DNA from: Trebouxia sp. TZW2008
Lineage: Eukaryota; Chlorophyta; Trebouxiophyceae; Trebouxiales; Trebouxiaceae
NCBI GenBank assembly: GCA_002118135.1
Contig: BDIU01000274.1
Span: forward strand, 42,904 to 106,903
DNA length: 64,000 nt
Direction of reading: 5' to 3'
Part shown: piece by piece, positions 46,589 through 58,500 of the stretch
Position numbering within the stretch: the stretch's first letter is position 1
Layout: each line of letters begins with the position of its first letter
Made by a program: the position numbers and the translations under genes
The notes under the pieces: model-generated
Seen by the model: the letters and a program-made list of their open reading frames with translations, nothing else
Databases searched by the model: none
What the model was told of the DNA's origin: nothing

Positions 46589-49500
46589 CTAGGCAAGACC
46601 CAACTTGCCAGAGGCAAATGCCTTCTTTAGTTGTGCTTCGAATGGACTCATTTTGCGCCCTGAGCCTTTTTTAATTTCAGCTTCACCAGCATGGCCAACA
46701 GAGCTGGGCTTGACATTTGTGACAACAGGAACTCCAGGCACAAAAGGTCCATGAGCGTCTTGATCTCTGGTCCTAGTCACATGAGCATCTTCACTTTTGA
46801 TCCTACTCTCATGAGCATCTTCACCTCTCAATTCGTCCTCATGAGCAGCCTTGCTACTGATTTGTGCATCATGAGCTCTGATCCTAGCCTCAATTTGAAG
46901 CCTCCATTGCCACACCTGCTTGTCACTTGCTGAGCCATACCGCAATTGAATAGCAGCTAAAGCTCGGCTTGAGACGCCACTGTACAGTTTGTGTCCTGAA
47001 GATCAACATCATACGAGTCATGCAGCAGCAATGTGATATGATGCAGCGTTTGTCACCACGCAACAATGTGACAGGGGCATGCAAAACCACAACCGCTGGC
47101 AGTATGCAACAATCACCCTGCAATAATGTATTGGACTGTGTGCATGGGAATCAGAATTGAGATGCCATAACGCAAATGCCAGCTGCAACTACATGACACC
47201 AATGCAACATGAGGCAGGTGCCACATCAAACCAAAAACTTATGTAGCCTCTGCGCTGCCAGGCAGTGTAGGCAAGCATCATCATGAGCAAGATACATGCA
47301 TTCTGGTGAGGTTCTCTAGACTAGGTGCATACAGAAACAATGGAGTGCCTGCAAACATGTCCACAGTCAAGTAGACAAGCAGTATGATGGTATCTGAATG
47401 TCTGAGCTACAGGTGAATCTGGTGATGCCAACCAGTGGGCAGTCTGTTTCTGAAAGTCATGTCATGGTGTACAAGCTGTCGGACATGCCAAAATGCGCCT
47501 GGTTGTGCGCTGGCATACATATCTGCAATATAGCTTGACACCTGCATGACCATCAACAGTGAGATCATTACCATCAGTACTGTCGAGGAAGTACAATGCT
47601 CCAACATGCCACAAAGGTGGGAATGACGACAACCCATGACAAAGTGCTGTTTCATGATGTGTCACAATTGACAGCCTGGAGAAACATATTTGGAGTGCCT
47701 GACACATATGAGCTGGAACTTGAAGCAAGAACTGTTACCAAGCTACCAAGCTAGACCACCCTGGGGCGCATGAGTGAGCAAACAACCGATCAGAGCATAG
47801 TGTTGACGATGACAAGTATGTACAGTGAGATCTCCTTACAACGACTGCTATAACTACCAAGAAAGTCACATTAGGACTGAGTTGTCCCTGCTTGAGGTAA
47901 TGACGCAATCAGCGTGCAGTGATTTGTGACAACATGTCCTCACAATGCGAATGTCCTTATGTTGAGTGTCTTCATACGGAGAAACAACTGTACCTGTTCT
48001 ACTTCAATCCACTCCTCACAGGTCAGGTGACAGAGGAGCTTGATATCGTATGCTTCAGAAGCTGAATGACAACCCACAACTGCTCAACTCTTGATAGACC
48101 TGCTGCATCCAGTTGTGTATGCAGGTCTGTGATAAGCTTTTCCAATGCTGGGGCTGCTTTCCGGCATGCAGATTTGCTGAAATAATGAGCTCTGCAGGGT
48201 AGCAAGGACTAGTGAAACGCGCTCTAAGCATGAGCTCAGTAGGTTGACAATGAGTAATGAGACTGAGCTGTAAGCATGAGCCCTGCAAAACAGCCATGAT
48301 TGACAAGTGTAAGCTGTAAGCATGAGCTGTACGTAAGATAGAAAGGTAGATAAGAATGAGCATGCTCGAGCAATTTTGGACAACGGCCTGCTGCAGAAAT
48401 TGACCAATCAAGCGATCACGCTCTACACCAGCATGTCATGTACTGCTGCTCACAACTCATTTGTTCCGGAGATGGTCACATGCAACAGCAATGCGTAATG
48501 CAATAATGAGGCTCAGATTGGTTCCATGTTTGTCTGCGTGAAGATCATGCAATAAAGTTTCAAGGCAATTTTCATGCGAGACTTACTGGATTGCAGCAAT
48601 CTGAGCCGGCCAATTGCACTGGAGCATTTGCAGAGCGCCCTTGACAGGCGAAGGAAGCTCAGTCTGTACAGTGCACCATGGGCAGCGGCATTTGAACCCC
48701 CTCTCTGTCTGTAACGCTGCCTGCCTCTCTTCAAGTGAGTCATCAGCCGTTATGTAATGAATAGTCACCTCTGTGCCTGCAGATACCTTTACTGGGTTGC
48801 ACCAGTTCTTGAGTGTAACATGATAACAATATGATCATTGCATATACTTACGTCACATTGCATTTCTGGGTGTATGTGTGGCACGTGTCCTGCCTCGCCT
48901 GGTAGGCTTATTTTGAGCGCCACGGTGAATACGCTTGATGTTCAATTGCTGGATGTCAGATGAAACGATTGAGCCTAGGCTGAGCCCTTGCAAGTCAGCG
49001 TTGAAACTTGCTCACCTATCAATTCAGCATGAGCTCAATGTAAAAGCTGGACCTCAAAGCAGCTGCCGAAAACGCAAACCCAGCTTCAAGAATGCTACAG
49101 TACCTTGTTTCAGGTCCTGACCAGCTCTCAATGAAAAGACGTCGTCTGCTATGCGGTATGAGCAATTGGCTGCACACGAGTGGTTAGAAAAGGACATAGG
49201 AGGAAACAGCGCCATTGATCTGCAACCAAGGACAAGTCAGCATGTCAAAACACAGTTGGCATTGAGTGTGCATATCATGCAACCAAGAACATGTCAGGCC
49301 TTTTCAAACCACATTTAGCATTGAAACTGCGTATTCAACAATCAAGGACAGATCAGCCTTTCATGAACAGCAGACAGCATTGATTGTGCGTATGCTGCAA
49401 ACAAGCACAGGTCAGCTTTTCAAAACAGCAGATGGCATTGAGTTTGCACATGCAGCAATGGCCCATCCTGTTTCCAATGTGCACATTGTTACAGCAAAGC

Positions 49501-50550
49501 ATCAAGAAGGCTGCTTGCATATTGTGCAGTGTGCTCGCAAATGCCTGCAGTGAGATGTTCTGTACACAGCAAGGCATATGATGTCCACTTGCAAACAATG
49601 TCAATGTCAGATATGTGCCCGCAAAGTGCACATCGCTGCAGCAAAGCACCAACAAGTCTGCTTCCACCAGCATACGCCAGGCACCACCTCTAGCAGCACC
49701 ACCACCACCAGCACCAGGTGGTGGTGGTGCTGGTGGTGGTGCAGCTGGTGGTGCTGGTGCTTGCTGCTTGCATACTGTGCAGTGCGCTCGCAAGCTGCAG
49801 TGAGCTTTTCTGTATACAGCAAGGCATATGGTCCGCTTTCAAATAGTCCCAAACATGTGCTTCCAAATGACAGTATCTTACCCAAATTTGGGGCCTCCTT
49901 GGCAAGTGACTGGATCAGTATCAGCTACAGCACCAGGGGTAGATAAAACTGGGACAGTACAGACAGCAATCTTTCTGTGCAAAACACAGCTTTTGAGTAT
50001 AGCAACCCATCTTCAAACAGAAATTGACAAGACAGAACAAGCAAGTATTGCTGACAGCAGCTTGACAAAGAATCAAGCGTACCTGGTATTGAAAATGCGT
50101 TCACTTGAGCAATGTTCCACAATGTGTACAAGTCAATGTCATAAACCTCCTGATCATCATGCGACTCCTCTATTTCTGCACACATATTGTTGCATTGCAG
50201 GCTCCATCAGGTGACAAAGGCATAAGCATAATTCGTGCATGAAGCAGCTGGAACAGTAAACTGTAGCATATTGCATGCATGGTTCTGACAGCATGATTGC
50301 ATGCTGATCCAGATGTTCAAAATCAAAATAGCTACAGAGATAGCTTTGGTCATGTGAAGCTTCTTCAAAATGTGTAGCTTGTTTCAATGTAGACTCCACC
50401 TGAGCATGGATCGCTGAACACTTCCTTGAGACAGGGAACCTTGCTGATGCCTCGCTGTTTCAAACCAGCATAAAGCAGAAACAGCTGTCTCTGCACTTGA
50501 GTATTAGCTTTGCATGCAGTGGCCAACTTCTTGGCAAGGTCACAATACAC
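46589..50550 (-). CDS. SMYD-like SET-domain protein, C-terminal 390 residues (N-terminal exons unresolved)
   Basis: Probable lysine methyltransferase. Minus-strand exons 50400-50550, 50083-50175, 49882-49909, 49104-49219, 48587-48770, 48078-48176, 47542-47675 and 46589-46956 join without a phase conflict. Diagnostic SET features: NAFSIPVTCQGG.., GSMALFPPMSFSNHSCAANC with the NHSC motif, VTIHYITADDSLEERQAAL with the catalytic-core Tyr, and the post-SET Cys cluster GFKCRCPWC. An alpha-helical segment follows as in SMYD proteins, then a basic tail with EDAH-type repeats ending KKAFASGKLGLA. I see no MYND zinc finger; it or the SET N-terminus would lie at 50551-52700, where I could not settle the exons. 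Ending at 48023 (SSSSVT-stop) instead of using the GTGGGT donor at 48077 would give a 241-residue form. Confidence 0.82.
46735..46860 (-). repeat. In-frame 30-bp repeat in the last exon of the SET gene
   Basis: Four diverged units containing GATGCTCATGAG-type sequence encode EDAHESRIKS, EDAHVTRTRD, QDAHG and similar on the minus strand. They are kept in frame, so the repeat is part of the protein. Confidence 0.8.
49212..49455. repeat. About 62-bp tandem repeat, four copies
   Basis: Units share TGCAACCAAGGACAAGTCAG or variants, then TTTCAAAACAC..GGCATTGAG. It begins exactly at the acceptor of the NHSC exon (minus strand, 49219) and extends upstream of it, another splice-site-rooted array. Confidence 0.8.
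49460..49830. repeat. Duplicated segment with a CCA/GGT hairpin
   Basis: GTGCACAT(T/C)G(T/C)(T/A)(A/G)CAGCAAAGCA to CAAGGCATATG occurs twice (49479-49580 and 49628-49829). The second copy has an inserted CACCACCACCACCAGCACC followed by GGTGGTGGTGGTGCTGG, which can fold back on itself. The long Pro/Gly frames here come from this microsatellite and are not a gene. Confidence 0.75.
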
Positions 50551-51241
50551 CTGCATGGAAATGCAAGCTTGTAGGCTCCCGTTTGCAGTAGACATGCTTC
50601 AGCTGGTGACACATTCTCAGACTTATGCCTGCATGATACTGACGGCATGGCTTGCAAGTAAAGACCCGCACAACTTGAGTGCTCAATGGTGTTGGCACAA
50701 AAGGGCCAACACCAATGGGCTTTGGGCAGAATTGCTTGGAGCCAGTGCATTGCTTTTGTGTGTACCTAGCTGAATCACAGCATCTCACACAAATGCACGT
50801 AGAAGATAATGATGTTGAAGCCTAGCTGTCTGCATTTCAAACTTGCAGAGCATTGCTCTCAGCTCATGAGCTAAAACAAAAAGAATGCACAGTTTGTTTC
50901 AGCTTGTACACAATCATGGGGATGGCTTTAGGCCTTGCTGGCTTGTTGTTGAACAGATTTGCAGATCAAAAGTGGTTTCGAGTAACACCACAGCAAAGCT
51001 TATCTTGGCGGCAGTGCGGTGTGCATCACTTTTGTTGATGTGATCCCTTTTGCTGCCAAATGTGGTGTTTGCACTTGAAATTGTGCTGCAGGATGCAATA
51101 TAGGACAACTTCAAGCAGATGCTTACTGCATGCTTTTCTTCGTCTGTGTCAGCATGGAGACTGCCAGAGCAGGACACTGAGCCAACAACGTGCCAGCTGC
51201 CACGTTGTCTGTGAGTACTACGCCCCATCCCTTCTCTGCAG
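50551..51241. other. Unresolved stretch, likely N-terminal exons and introns of the SET gene
   Basis: No exon could be joined with confidence. On the minus strand around 50560-50790 an open frame contains CKPCRQYH..MCHQLKHVYCK, a Cys/His pattern that could be a worn zinc-finger exon, but spacing does not fit MYND clearly. Confidence 0.3.
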
Positions 51242-51511
51242 AAGACAAGAAGCTTCGACACCAGGAATGCAAGATAGCTTACTTGGAAGTGCTTTGTATG
51301 AGACCTGAAAGACCAAAAGAAGACAGGATGCCACTTGGCTCAGGTGTACACATCGTTGGGACTTGCAGCTGAGTACTGCTACTACACGCAGCTCAGCAAG
51401 GTCTACCTGGTATCGACTGAAGTTGCAAAGGCCCAAGCTGATTTGAACACTGCTGAGCATTTACCATCGTCGTGCTGTTGTTTCACACACAAGTTTGCTT
51501 GCAAGAGCTGA
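51242..51511 (+). CDS. Possible last two exons of an unrecognised gene
   Basis: Two plus-strand exons, 51242-51343 and 51369-51511 (TGA), both start in phase 1 with TGCAG acceptors. They read EDKKLRHQECKIAYLEVLCM.. and AEYCYYTQLSKVYLVSTEVA KAQADLNTAEHL (helical, TPR-like). The separating intron would be only 25 bp, too short to be comfortable, and I found no consistent upstream exon. It may be part of a gene antisense to the N-terminal region of the SET gene, or spurious. Confidence 0.3.
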
Positions 51512-52972
51512 CGACGGGCTGATTAGTTAGCTGAGTTCAAGGTCGATGGACCCTCTGTGTGCGCGTAACTGCCTGGAATGAAGCTTGTGGAGTTTTCGAT
51601 TGCTGCATCGTCTTACAGAGCCCCTTGCTCCGCTGTTGGGCGAAATGTCGCTCTGATCTGCTTGATCTACAAGCGCACCTTGCAGTCGCTTACGATCTGT
51701 CGGCTGTTGCAGGCATAGCGTTTGCTTGTCAAGGGTCTACTCACGCATTAAAGGAGTTGAAGTATACTCGAGGACGGGCGACGAGGGACCCTTTGCAAGA
51801 AAACCTGCCGATCGCATGGCTTCGGAGCAGGCACAAGGTTGTGCACCAGGGGTTGAGACTAAGAGGTCTTGGGCATGAGAGTATCTGCGACACCACTCAC
51901 ACCTAAGCTGATGCATATGCCGCAAAACTTCGCACAGAGTATAGTGCACCAGGGGTTGCTACTGGACATGGGCCCCATGCGATGGGGAACTTGGAAAGGT
52001 GACAAGGTGCCGCTGTTCATGTGAAACAATGATGACTGCCCTGCTTTCCATGAGCTCTGTTCATGCTCTAGCAAGCATGTCTTGCAAATTTGCTCACATA
52101 GCTGAATGCTATCATACACACATGACGGCAACTGTTACATGTACAGCTTCCTGACGCATTTCAGGGCGTATGCATTCAATTAGACTAGGTGTGCGGACTA
52201 GTGGCCATGATATGTTTGGTGAAGTGCAACAATGATTGCACGATGGAACAGCAAAGTTTCATTCAATGCAGACGTGATGACATGTTGAAGGTTCAACTGG
52301 GCATGTGCGGATGCAGACAACATGAATGCAACCAGATGTCCCACAGCTCCAGAGAGTGCTTCTGCTTTCTTGCGGAGCCTTTCTGACAGCTGCTGGCAAC
52401 TTTGGCCTAGACAGCGTTTGTCTGACAGACAATCTCGAAATTTGAATCTCGAAACGTTGCCAGGTGTTCACGCGCTTGCTCCGTAAGCAGCTCCGTAAGC
52501 GCATTCCGCATGTCGGTCCACGCAGCATTGATGCAGTCATGCAGGGCAACATAAGGGCAACAATTGTTGAGCGTGCGAACTCTACGTGCGCGAAAGAAGC
52601 GTTCAGCAAGCACGAATCGCATTCTTGAGTCTGCTCTCCGTTGACACCCACCGCGCTGAGCAAGCTTTGCGCCAGTGCCGCAGTGACAGAAGCAGCTTGG
52701 CATCGTTAACACCGCTTTACTAAGCAGTCGCGCAGCGGGTGTGACTCACTTGCCGAGCGGTCAGAGAACTGCCTTAGGTAGCAAAACTTTGCAAGGCAGC
52801 CTCGTATCCAGCGCCATATCCTGCAGCGCTGACCTCACCTTAACCGATAGCAGTGTCGAAACGGCGATATACTCGCTTCAAGTTTTAGCCATTGGCGTCT
52901 CGCGGGCACTTGTCGCACTTGCAGCGACAAAGAGCTGAAACTCAAGCCGCGACAGCGACCATCTTCTGCACC
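51512..52972. other. Mostly unassigned stretch before the PH-like gene
   Basis: On the minus strand, 51745-51817 reads from an ATG (MRSAGFLAKGPSSPVLEYTS..) to a good GTGAGT donor, and could be a first exon, perhaps of the SET gene. Open frames at 52260-52710 (minus) are long but mutually overlapping and lack joins. The promoter of the PH-like gene must be in the right part. Confidence 0.3.
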
Positions 52973-54761
52973 ATGCAAAGGTATGTACCTACCTGAAGCC
53001 CGCTGCCTTACTGTCCATTCTACAACTTTGTCAACAAGCACACGTCAATATGTCATTCGCACATTGCATGTCTAAATAGCTGCGTACCAACTGCAGGGAC
53101 GAGCAAAGTCGCGGCCAATCCGGCGCATCTGGATTTTCGTCAACTTCAGCACCATCTCAGGCATTGAGACAAAGCTCAGAGCCTTTGTCTCCTTCAGACT
53201 CAGGCAGCACAAAGAAGCCAGGCTTGATGCACCGCCTGTTTGGAAAAGCCAAGGGCCACAAAGGAGAGCCTCACAACTCATCAACTCACAACACTCAGCA
53301 TCAGTCAGATCAGCGTCACAGCGCTGACTTTGACAAGAAATCCAGCCATCGGCATGTACAGATTGCAGAAGAGAGCAAAGAAAACTATCCCGAGGCCATC
53401 TCTGCCCAGCCAACAGCGGATCAGCGACAAGAACGCTCTTTTCTCAGCTCAAGTCTGCCAACGACCCAAGCAGGGGCATCTGCCATACCTGCCATTACCA
53501 GAAGATCAGTCGCCAGCGATGATCATCATTTGAAGGCCTTTGAGGCATCTAGGCCTGGCCGTATAGCCCTTTCAATTGCCCCTGAGCTGAGCGAAGTCAA
53601 AGGTCAGTATGCGGAAGTCATGTCTGCTTACTTGATCAACAGCTGTGTATGCAGCATCCTTGCAGGTATGCAGGCTGTGCTGCACATGTGGGTACTATGC
53701 TGCAGTGTGCTTTTGCTTGCAGTAATGGCAGTCAGGCAGCAATTGCTCGAGCGATTTTGCTGCTGCATCATACTGTTGTGCTTAGCAAGCATCACTGGTC
53801 ATGCACCTATCAGCAGCTCGCCCTGTTGCTGGGCCAGAACTTGCGAGCTATTTTGCAGGTTATTTGTACATAAGCTGTTTGTCTGAGACCAGCAGCGACT
53901 GACAACACCCTGTGCTCGTTACTATAGGGCTTGAGTTGATAGATGCTCTAGAGGAAGGTGCTCTGATGCGGTTGAGACGGGAACACATGGGCCGCAGCTC
54001 CACTGGCATGGGCAAAAATGCTCATGTCAGGTGTGTCGCTGAAGGCTTTCAAGCGAGGCTGCTATTTGAAGGCCAGGTATGCAGTCAACTCTTCTTTGAG
54101 AGTTCCTTTTGTTCCTATTCAATCTCATTATCTGCACGTCAGTGCTGTTATGTGCCAGCAGATTCTGCAGACATGGTCAAGGCCAGTCTGATCATGTGTT
54201 CTGTGATTCGTGTGCTCGCTTTCTTTGCATGCAAGGATTGGCTCGAATGGAGTTGCTATGCATACAAAGCTTGATGCTGCATGCCACATGGAGGCATGAT
54301 CAGAGCTTTCAGGCAAACAGCCCACTTTGGTTCGTGATCGCGTTTACCCTGTTGGGTCGATGCTTGCTATGTCGACTTTCTTTGGTCTCATCTGCTGTTG
54401 TGATCTTGCTTCTGTGCTGTTGCAGGGACTGACTTCGGTCTTGAAGCATGCCCACCTGACAGATCGTGATCAGGGTGTGCACAAAGCTGTCATTGAATCT
54501 GTTGAAGTCATGGAAGGGGCTTGGCACAGAAGGAAAAGCATTGAAGTGCACACTAATCAGGGACTGCTCAGTCTGCTTCCTGCTGATGCTAACACCTATG
54601 CAACATGGATCATTGGTTTGAACACAGCGCTGACAGCTGTTGAGCTACACAGGGGTGATGGCATTCACCCTCTCAGACCTGCCAGGAAGCTGCCTCTCAG
54701 TTTGAAACTCAAGATCTTTGATCCTTCAATGGCACAAGTTCAGGAGGAGTCTGAGTTGTGA
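52973..54761 (+). CDS. PH-like-domain protein of unknown function
   Basis: Four exons, 52973-52980 (ATG plus five bases), 53097-53602, 53928-54076 and 54426-54761, give 332 residues in a consistent frame. The first 160 residues are Ser/Gln/His-rich and disordered-looking, with KKPGLMHRLFGKAKGHKG. The C-terminal half reads GLELIDALEEGALMRLRRE.., HVRCVAEGFQARLLFEG, then a predicted strand series and SLLPADANTYATWIIGLNTA, the tryptophan-bearing final helix typical of pleckstrin-homology folds. PH assignment is an inference from pattern; family name unknown. The tiny first exon rests on a good CACCATG context and a GTATGT donor. Confidence 0.7.
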
Positions 54762-55339
54762 CAGCTGTCAGTGATCAGCTTTGTAGCGTATGGGCATGCT
54801 GCTTGCTAGAATAGCGGCGCATCTGTGAGTGCTTTTGCTCAAGTAAATTCATGCCAATGGGTTTTCCACAGCGATTTGTGGTGTGATGAAGCAACAGACA
54901 AATGCACATGGCTGTGAACCAATTTGACTGCTGACAACATCATATGTTCAGGGGATCATAGAATTATCATGGGGCTGCCTGACTTAGCATGTGAAGTTGG
55001 CAATAGACAAGTCTTTCCAAGTATACAAGTCAAATTTTCAATGATGCCCATGCTTCAGGAAGATTTGCTTCATCAAGGCTGTTGTCTAGTCAGTGAGTGA
55101 AACAGTACTAAGTAAGGCTTGCAGCATAGCGCTGCTGTGTTTTGTAACAAGCCTATCATGAGTTGCTCCATCATAACGATGCGCATACTCAATCTTCAAG
55201 TTTATCTGGTACTCAGCTGGTCACGGAATGCCCAAGTGTCATTGTACAAGCTGGTACAAGGTGCTTCATCGTGATGGGGTGCTGCAGTTATCATGTAACG
55301 CCCTGCTGTGCCGTCCCTCCAAGCAGCTGTGCAAGCCTG
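54762..55339. other. Spacer after the PH-like gene
   Basis: Nothing supportable. A TGTAA at 55143-55147 could be the poly(A) signal of the PH-like gene, 380 nt after its stop. Confidence 0.4.
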
Positions 55340-55591
55340 CTGCCGATGGTGCCCAGATTCGAAGCTGTTGACTGGCTCAGAGCTCCTGCAAACCACCTCC
55401 TTGTCAATGTCCAAGTTCAAGACATGAACCTGGCAAACTGTGCAATAACAACAGGCACGGAAACTTTTGTCATTGTTCTAAAGTCAAGAACGCAGACTGG
55501 TGATGTGCCTTTTGACAGGGGAGCAGCTGTCATTGTTGCAAACTTGAGAGACACACAGGAGTACTTTCTGACGGTGTCAAAATGCGCCTGA
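55340..55591 (+). CDS. Doubtful open frame, overlapping the end of the next gene
   Basis: A plus-strand frame with MVPRFEAVDWLRAPANHLLV.., NLANCAITTGTETFVIVL and VPFDRGAAVIVANLRDTQEY ends at 55589-55591. The composition looks protein-like, with alternating strands, but no family is recognised. The adjacent frame upstream (VLHRDGVLQLSCNALLC..) is also open. Its stop overlaps the terminal acceptor of the minus-strand gene. Confidence 0.3.
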   Translation: MPMVPRFEAVDWLRAPANHLLVNVQVQDMNLANCAITTGTETFVIVLKSRTQTGDVPFDRGAAVIVANLRDTQEYFLTVSKCA

Positions 55592-58500
55592 AATGCAGCA
55601 TCACTAGCATGACTAGCATGGCATACCTGCATACTGCCTGGCAGAAGCAAGTTCCAAGCAGAGAGCCTTGACTTGCACCTCCAGCCCAGCCGCCCGCGCT
55701 TTTCCTTGCAAGACCTCTGTTTGCAGTGCAGTATCTGCAGCATCACAGGTCCTGTCTGTTGTGGTACAACTGAGCAATGGTGTGAACACCTGTCTGCACA
55801 GCCACTTGGCTAGCAGTTGAACGCAGCCACATCAAGATGCGCTCTCTTCAGGTCAAGCCTGGGCTGACAATGGAAGTATGCAAGTAACATGCAATCGTAT
55901 TGACATACGCCCTCTTGCAGATCAAGCCTATGCTGACAACAAAGACATGCAAAATGTACAGGAAATTGCGTAACAAACTAGGCTGGAACTTGGCAGACTC
56001 GTCACAAGTGACTGCCAGGAGGCATTTGCGCAAGGCCAAAGCTTGACCAAAAAGACATAGCATGCAACAAGGCGCAAGCACACCAGGCTGAGGCTCTGCA
56101 GAGCTGCTAGCGTTGGTGTGAGAAGGGGCCTGAAAATGCGATGAGGCCCTTTTCCCAACAACAAGCCAGTGTTGACAAGAAACGTAGTATTGAATTACGC
56201 ATGAAAGACTGGGTGCTGAGCATACCGTTCTGAGGCTCTCCAGAGTTGCTGACATCATTCTGTGAGGGGGCCTGAGACTGCCAGGAGGCGCTCTCCTCAA
56301 GCATGCCTTTCAGCTGATTCATCACCTGCAGGCTCTCTTGTGCTTGCTTCTCCCAGTCTGCTGCGCTATCTCGTGACTGGGACAGGCTCTGCATGACATC
56401 ACACGTGTCTGAGGCATCCTAGGAACAGCAAACCTCAAACAGCCAAATGCGCACCCTGCTACGCCACAGTCAGCTACACATGTGGAAATGGTGTGGAAAA
56501 CAGGTTTGATTGTGATTGTGACTGCGAGCTTTATTTGAGGGCAGTGCTCAGGGCGACAAGACTATGCGGGGTACTGGTGTTCATGCAGTCTTGGCTGCAC
56601 CTGTTCAAGCGTGGAGTTTTCTGTGAGAAGGCGCTCAATCTCACGGGACTGGCTGTCCACCTCTGACAGTAGCTTGTCCCTGCTTGCCTTCAAGCTGGTG
56701 ACTTGGCTCCTCAGCCTCTGCATCACACTGCATAGTCTGCTGCATCAACATAAGACTGGACTGATGCACGGTGCACAGACGACGCCTCCTTACCCTGATG
56801 CATTGAGCGCTGATGGTGCATGCATGGCATGCTACAGAAAAAGCTGGCCCAGGAATATCCACTGTACCGCGCTGTAATGGCAAGTTGACAACCTGCTGCA
56901 CTAGCGCTGCATGGTACAGTCGCAGTCTGCAGCATCATTACCTGATGTCACCATTTTGCACTATGCTGCTTTACGCCCTGAGAACATGTCAAAGTCTGCT
57001 ACATCAAGCCATGTTGACATCTCAGGATCATGGGCATTCAGCAGGATAATGGGCATTTAGCAAAGGGATTGGCACTTGGAGCAGCAAGAGAAAACCCTTC
57101 AATTTTCAAATGCAGCAAAATTTGATGAAGCGGTGCCCAGCAAAAGTGCACTTGTGACTGCATGGCTACAGACATGAAAAACCAACTGCCATGTAGAGTG
57201 AAGCTAGTTTGCATGGGGTTGAAGGCCTTGCAACTGATGCAATTTGATGTGCATGACCTCAAGACAGTTTCAGCACACTAACCTGCTCAGGCTGACTTGC
57301 ATCCAGTTGGGCATCAGGCAGGCTACCAGATGAGTGGCCTTTCAGCTGACTGCTGTCTACAACCTGCACGTATGCCCTGCTGATGATCTCTGAGGGCAAA
57401 CTGCGTCTGTCTGCCAGCTGCTGCTGGGAGACAGCTAGCTGTGACTCAGCTGACGCTAGCTTGGCTTGCAGTTCACCTGCCCTACTTTGTGATGCATGCA
57501 GCTGCTGATGCATCTCAGCGAGCTGCTGCTGTTGCTGTGTGGTTGCCGAGGCTGCAGGCGCTTGTTGGGCGGATGTAAGGTCAGCACTGACCACCAACAG
57601 CTGCTGCTCTGCCTTCAGCTGTTCCTCTTCAGCCTCAGAAGCACGTTTTTCCGCTACCTGTGCAAGCAGTGTGGTGAGTACATGTCATGTCAAGGATGGG
57701 TCAGACTTATGACTAGGGTTTAGAATTAACATTGAGGCTAGACTTGCGCATGTCAAAGTTGACGAAGCTATTTTGCATTGCGTTGCTCATGCTGACCACA
57801 CCAGTGTGACAACACCAAGCGGCTTTTGATGATGGCAGCCGCTTGTTGACATCGAGCTGGAGTTGTAAGTAGCTTGGTGGACAATACCATAGCTGCACTG
57901 CAACTTTTGGCTTTGTGAAGCATCAACTTGCAGTGTCGCAAGCAGTGGCAAGAAGCGCAGTGGCAAGAAGTGCAGTAGCATAACAGTGCTACAATTGTCG
58001 TCCTTGTGAAGCATCAATTTGCAGCATCACAAGCATTAGCAAGCAGTGCAATGGCAAAAAAGGAAAGCAAAAGGTTGGCACGCTTACTCTGAGCTTGGCT
58101 TCCAGGTCTACAAAGTTTGTCTGCAAGTGCAGCTTCTCAGCTTCAAATTGTGCTGCAATGTTCTCGCGCTGCTGCCGGAGCACTCTCTCACTGTGCAAGG
58201 TGGATTGCATCTGGGCCACATTTCCTGTGTGACAACATTTAAACTGCTGAGAGCTGTGTACAGTGGCAGGTCAGTGCGTTTTAGAGGCAATTGAAGGTAC
58301 AGCAACTCAAATACAATTTCTGGGTGGTCAGTGCAGTCAACAGGATGATGTGCAAGAGCAAAATGTCAGGAGGTGCTGCCAAGCAATGATCAGTCATTGG
58401 GCGTGAAGTTGCTTGGCGCATATGCCAGATCATAAGAGCATGTTGGAGCAAGGCCTCAATCAGCGCAAATGGAGGTCAAATCAAGGTTGCCTTGGCTGCT

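Noticed and set aside
48852..48933. VFTVALKISLPGEAGHVPHI.. as an exon of the SET gene
   Set aside because: Open and with a GTAAGT donor, but joining the NHSC exon directly to 48770 gives a continuous SET core (LKQGEVTIHYI) in phase, whereas including it breaks the phase.
49353..49885. Long Pro/Gly- and Trp-rich frames on both strands
   Set aside because: They come from the CCA/GGT microsatellite; no splice or family evidence.
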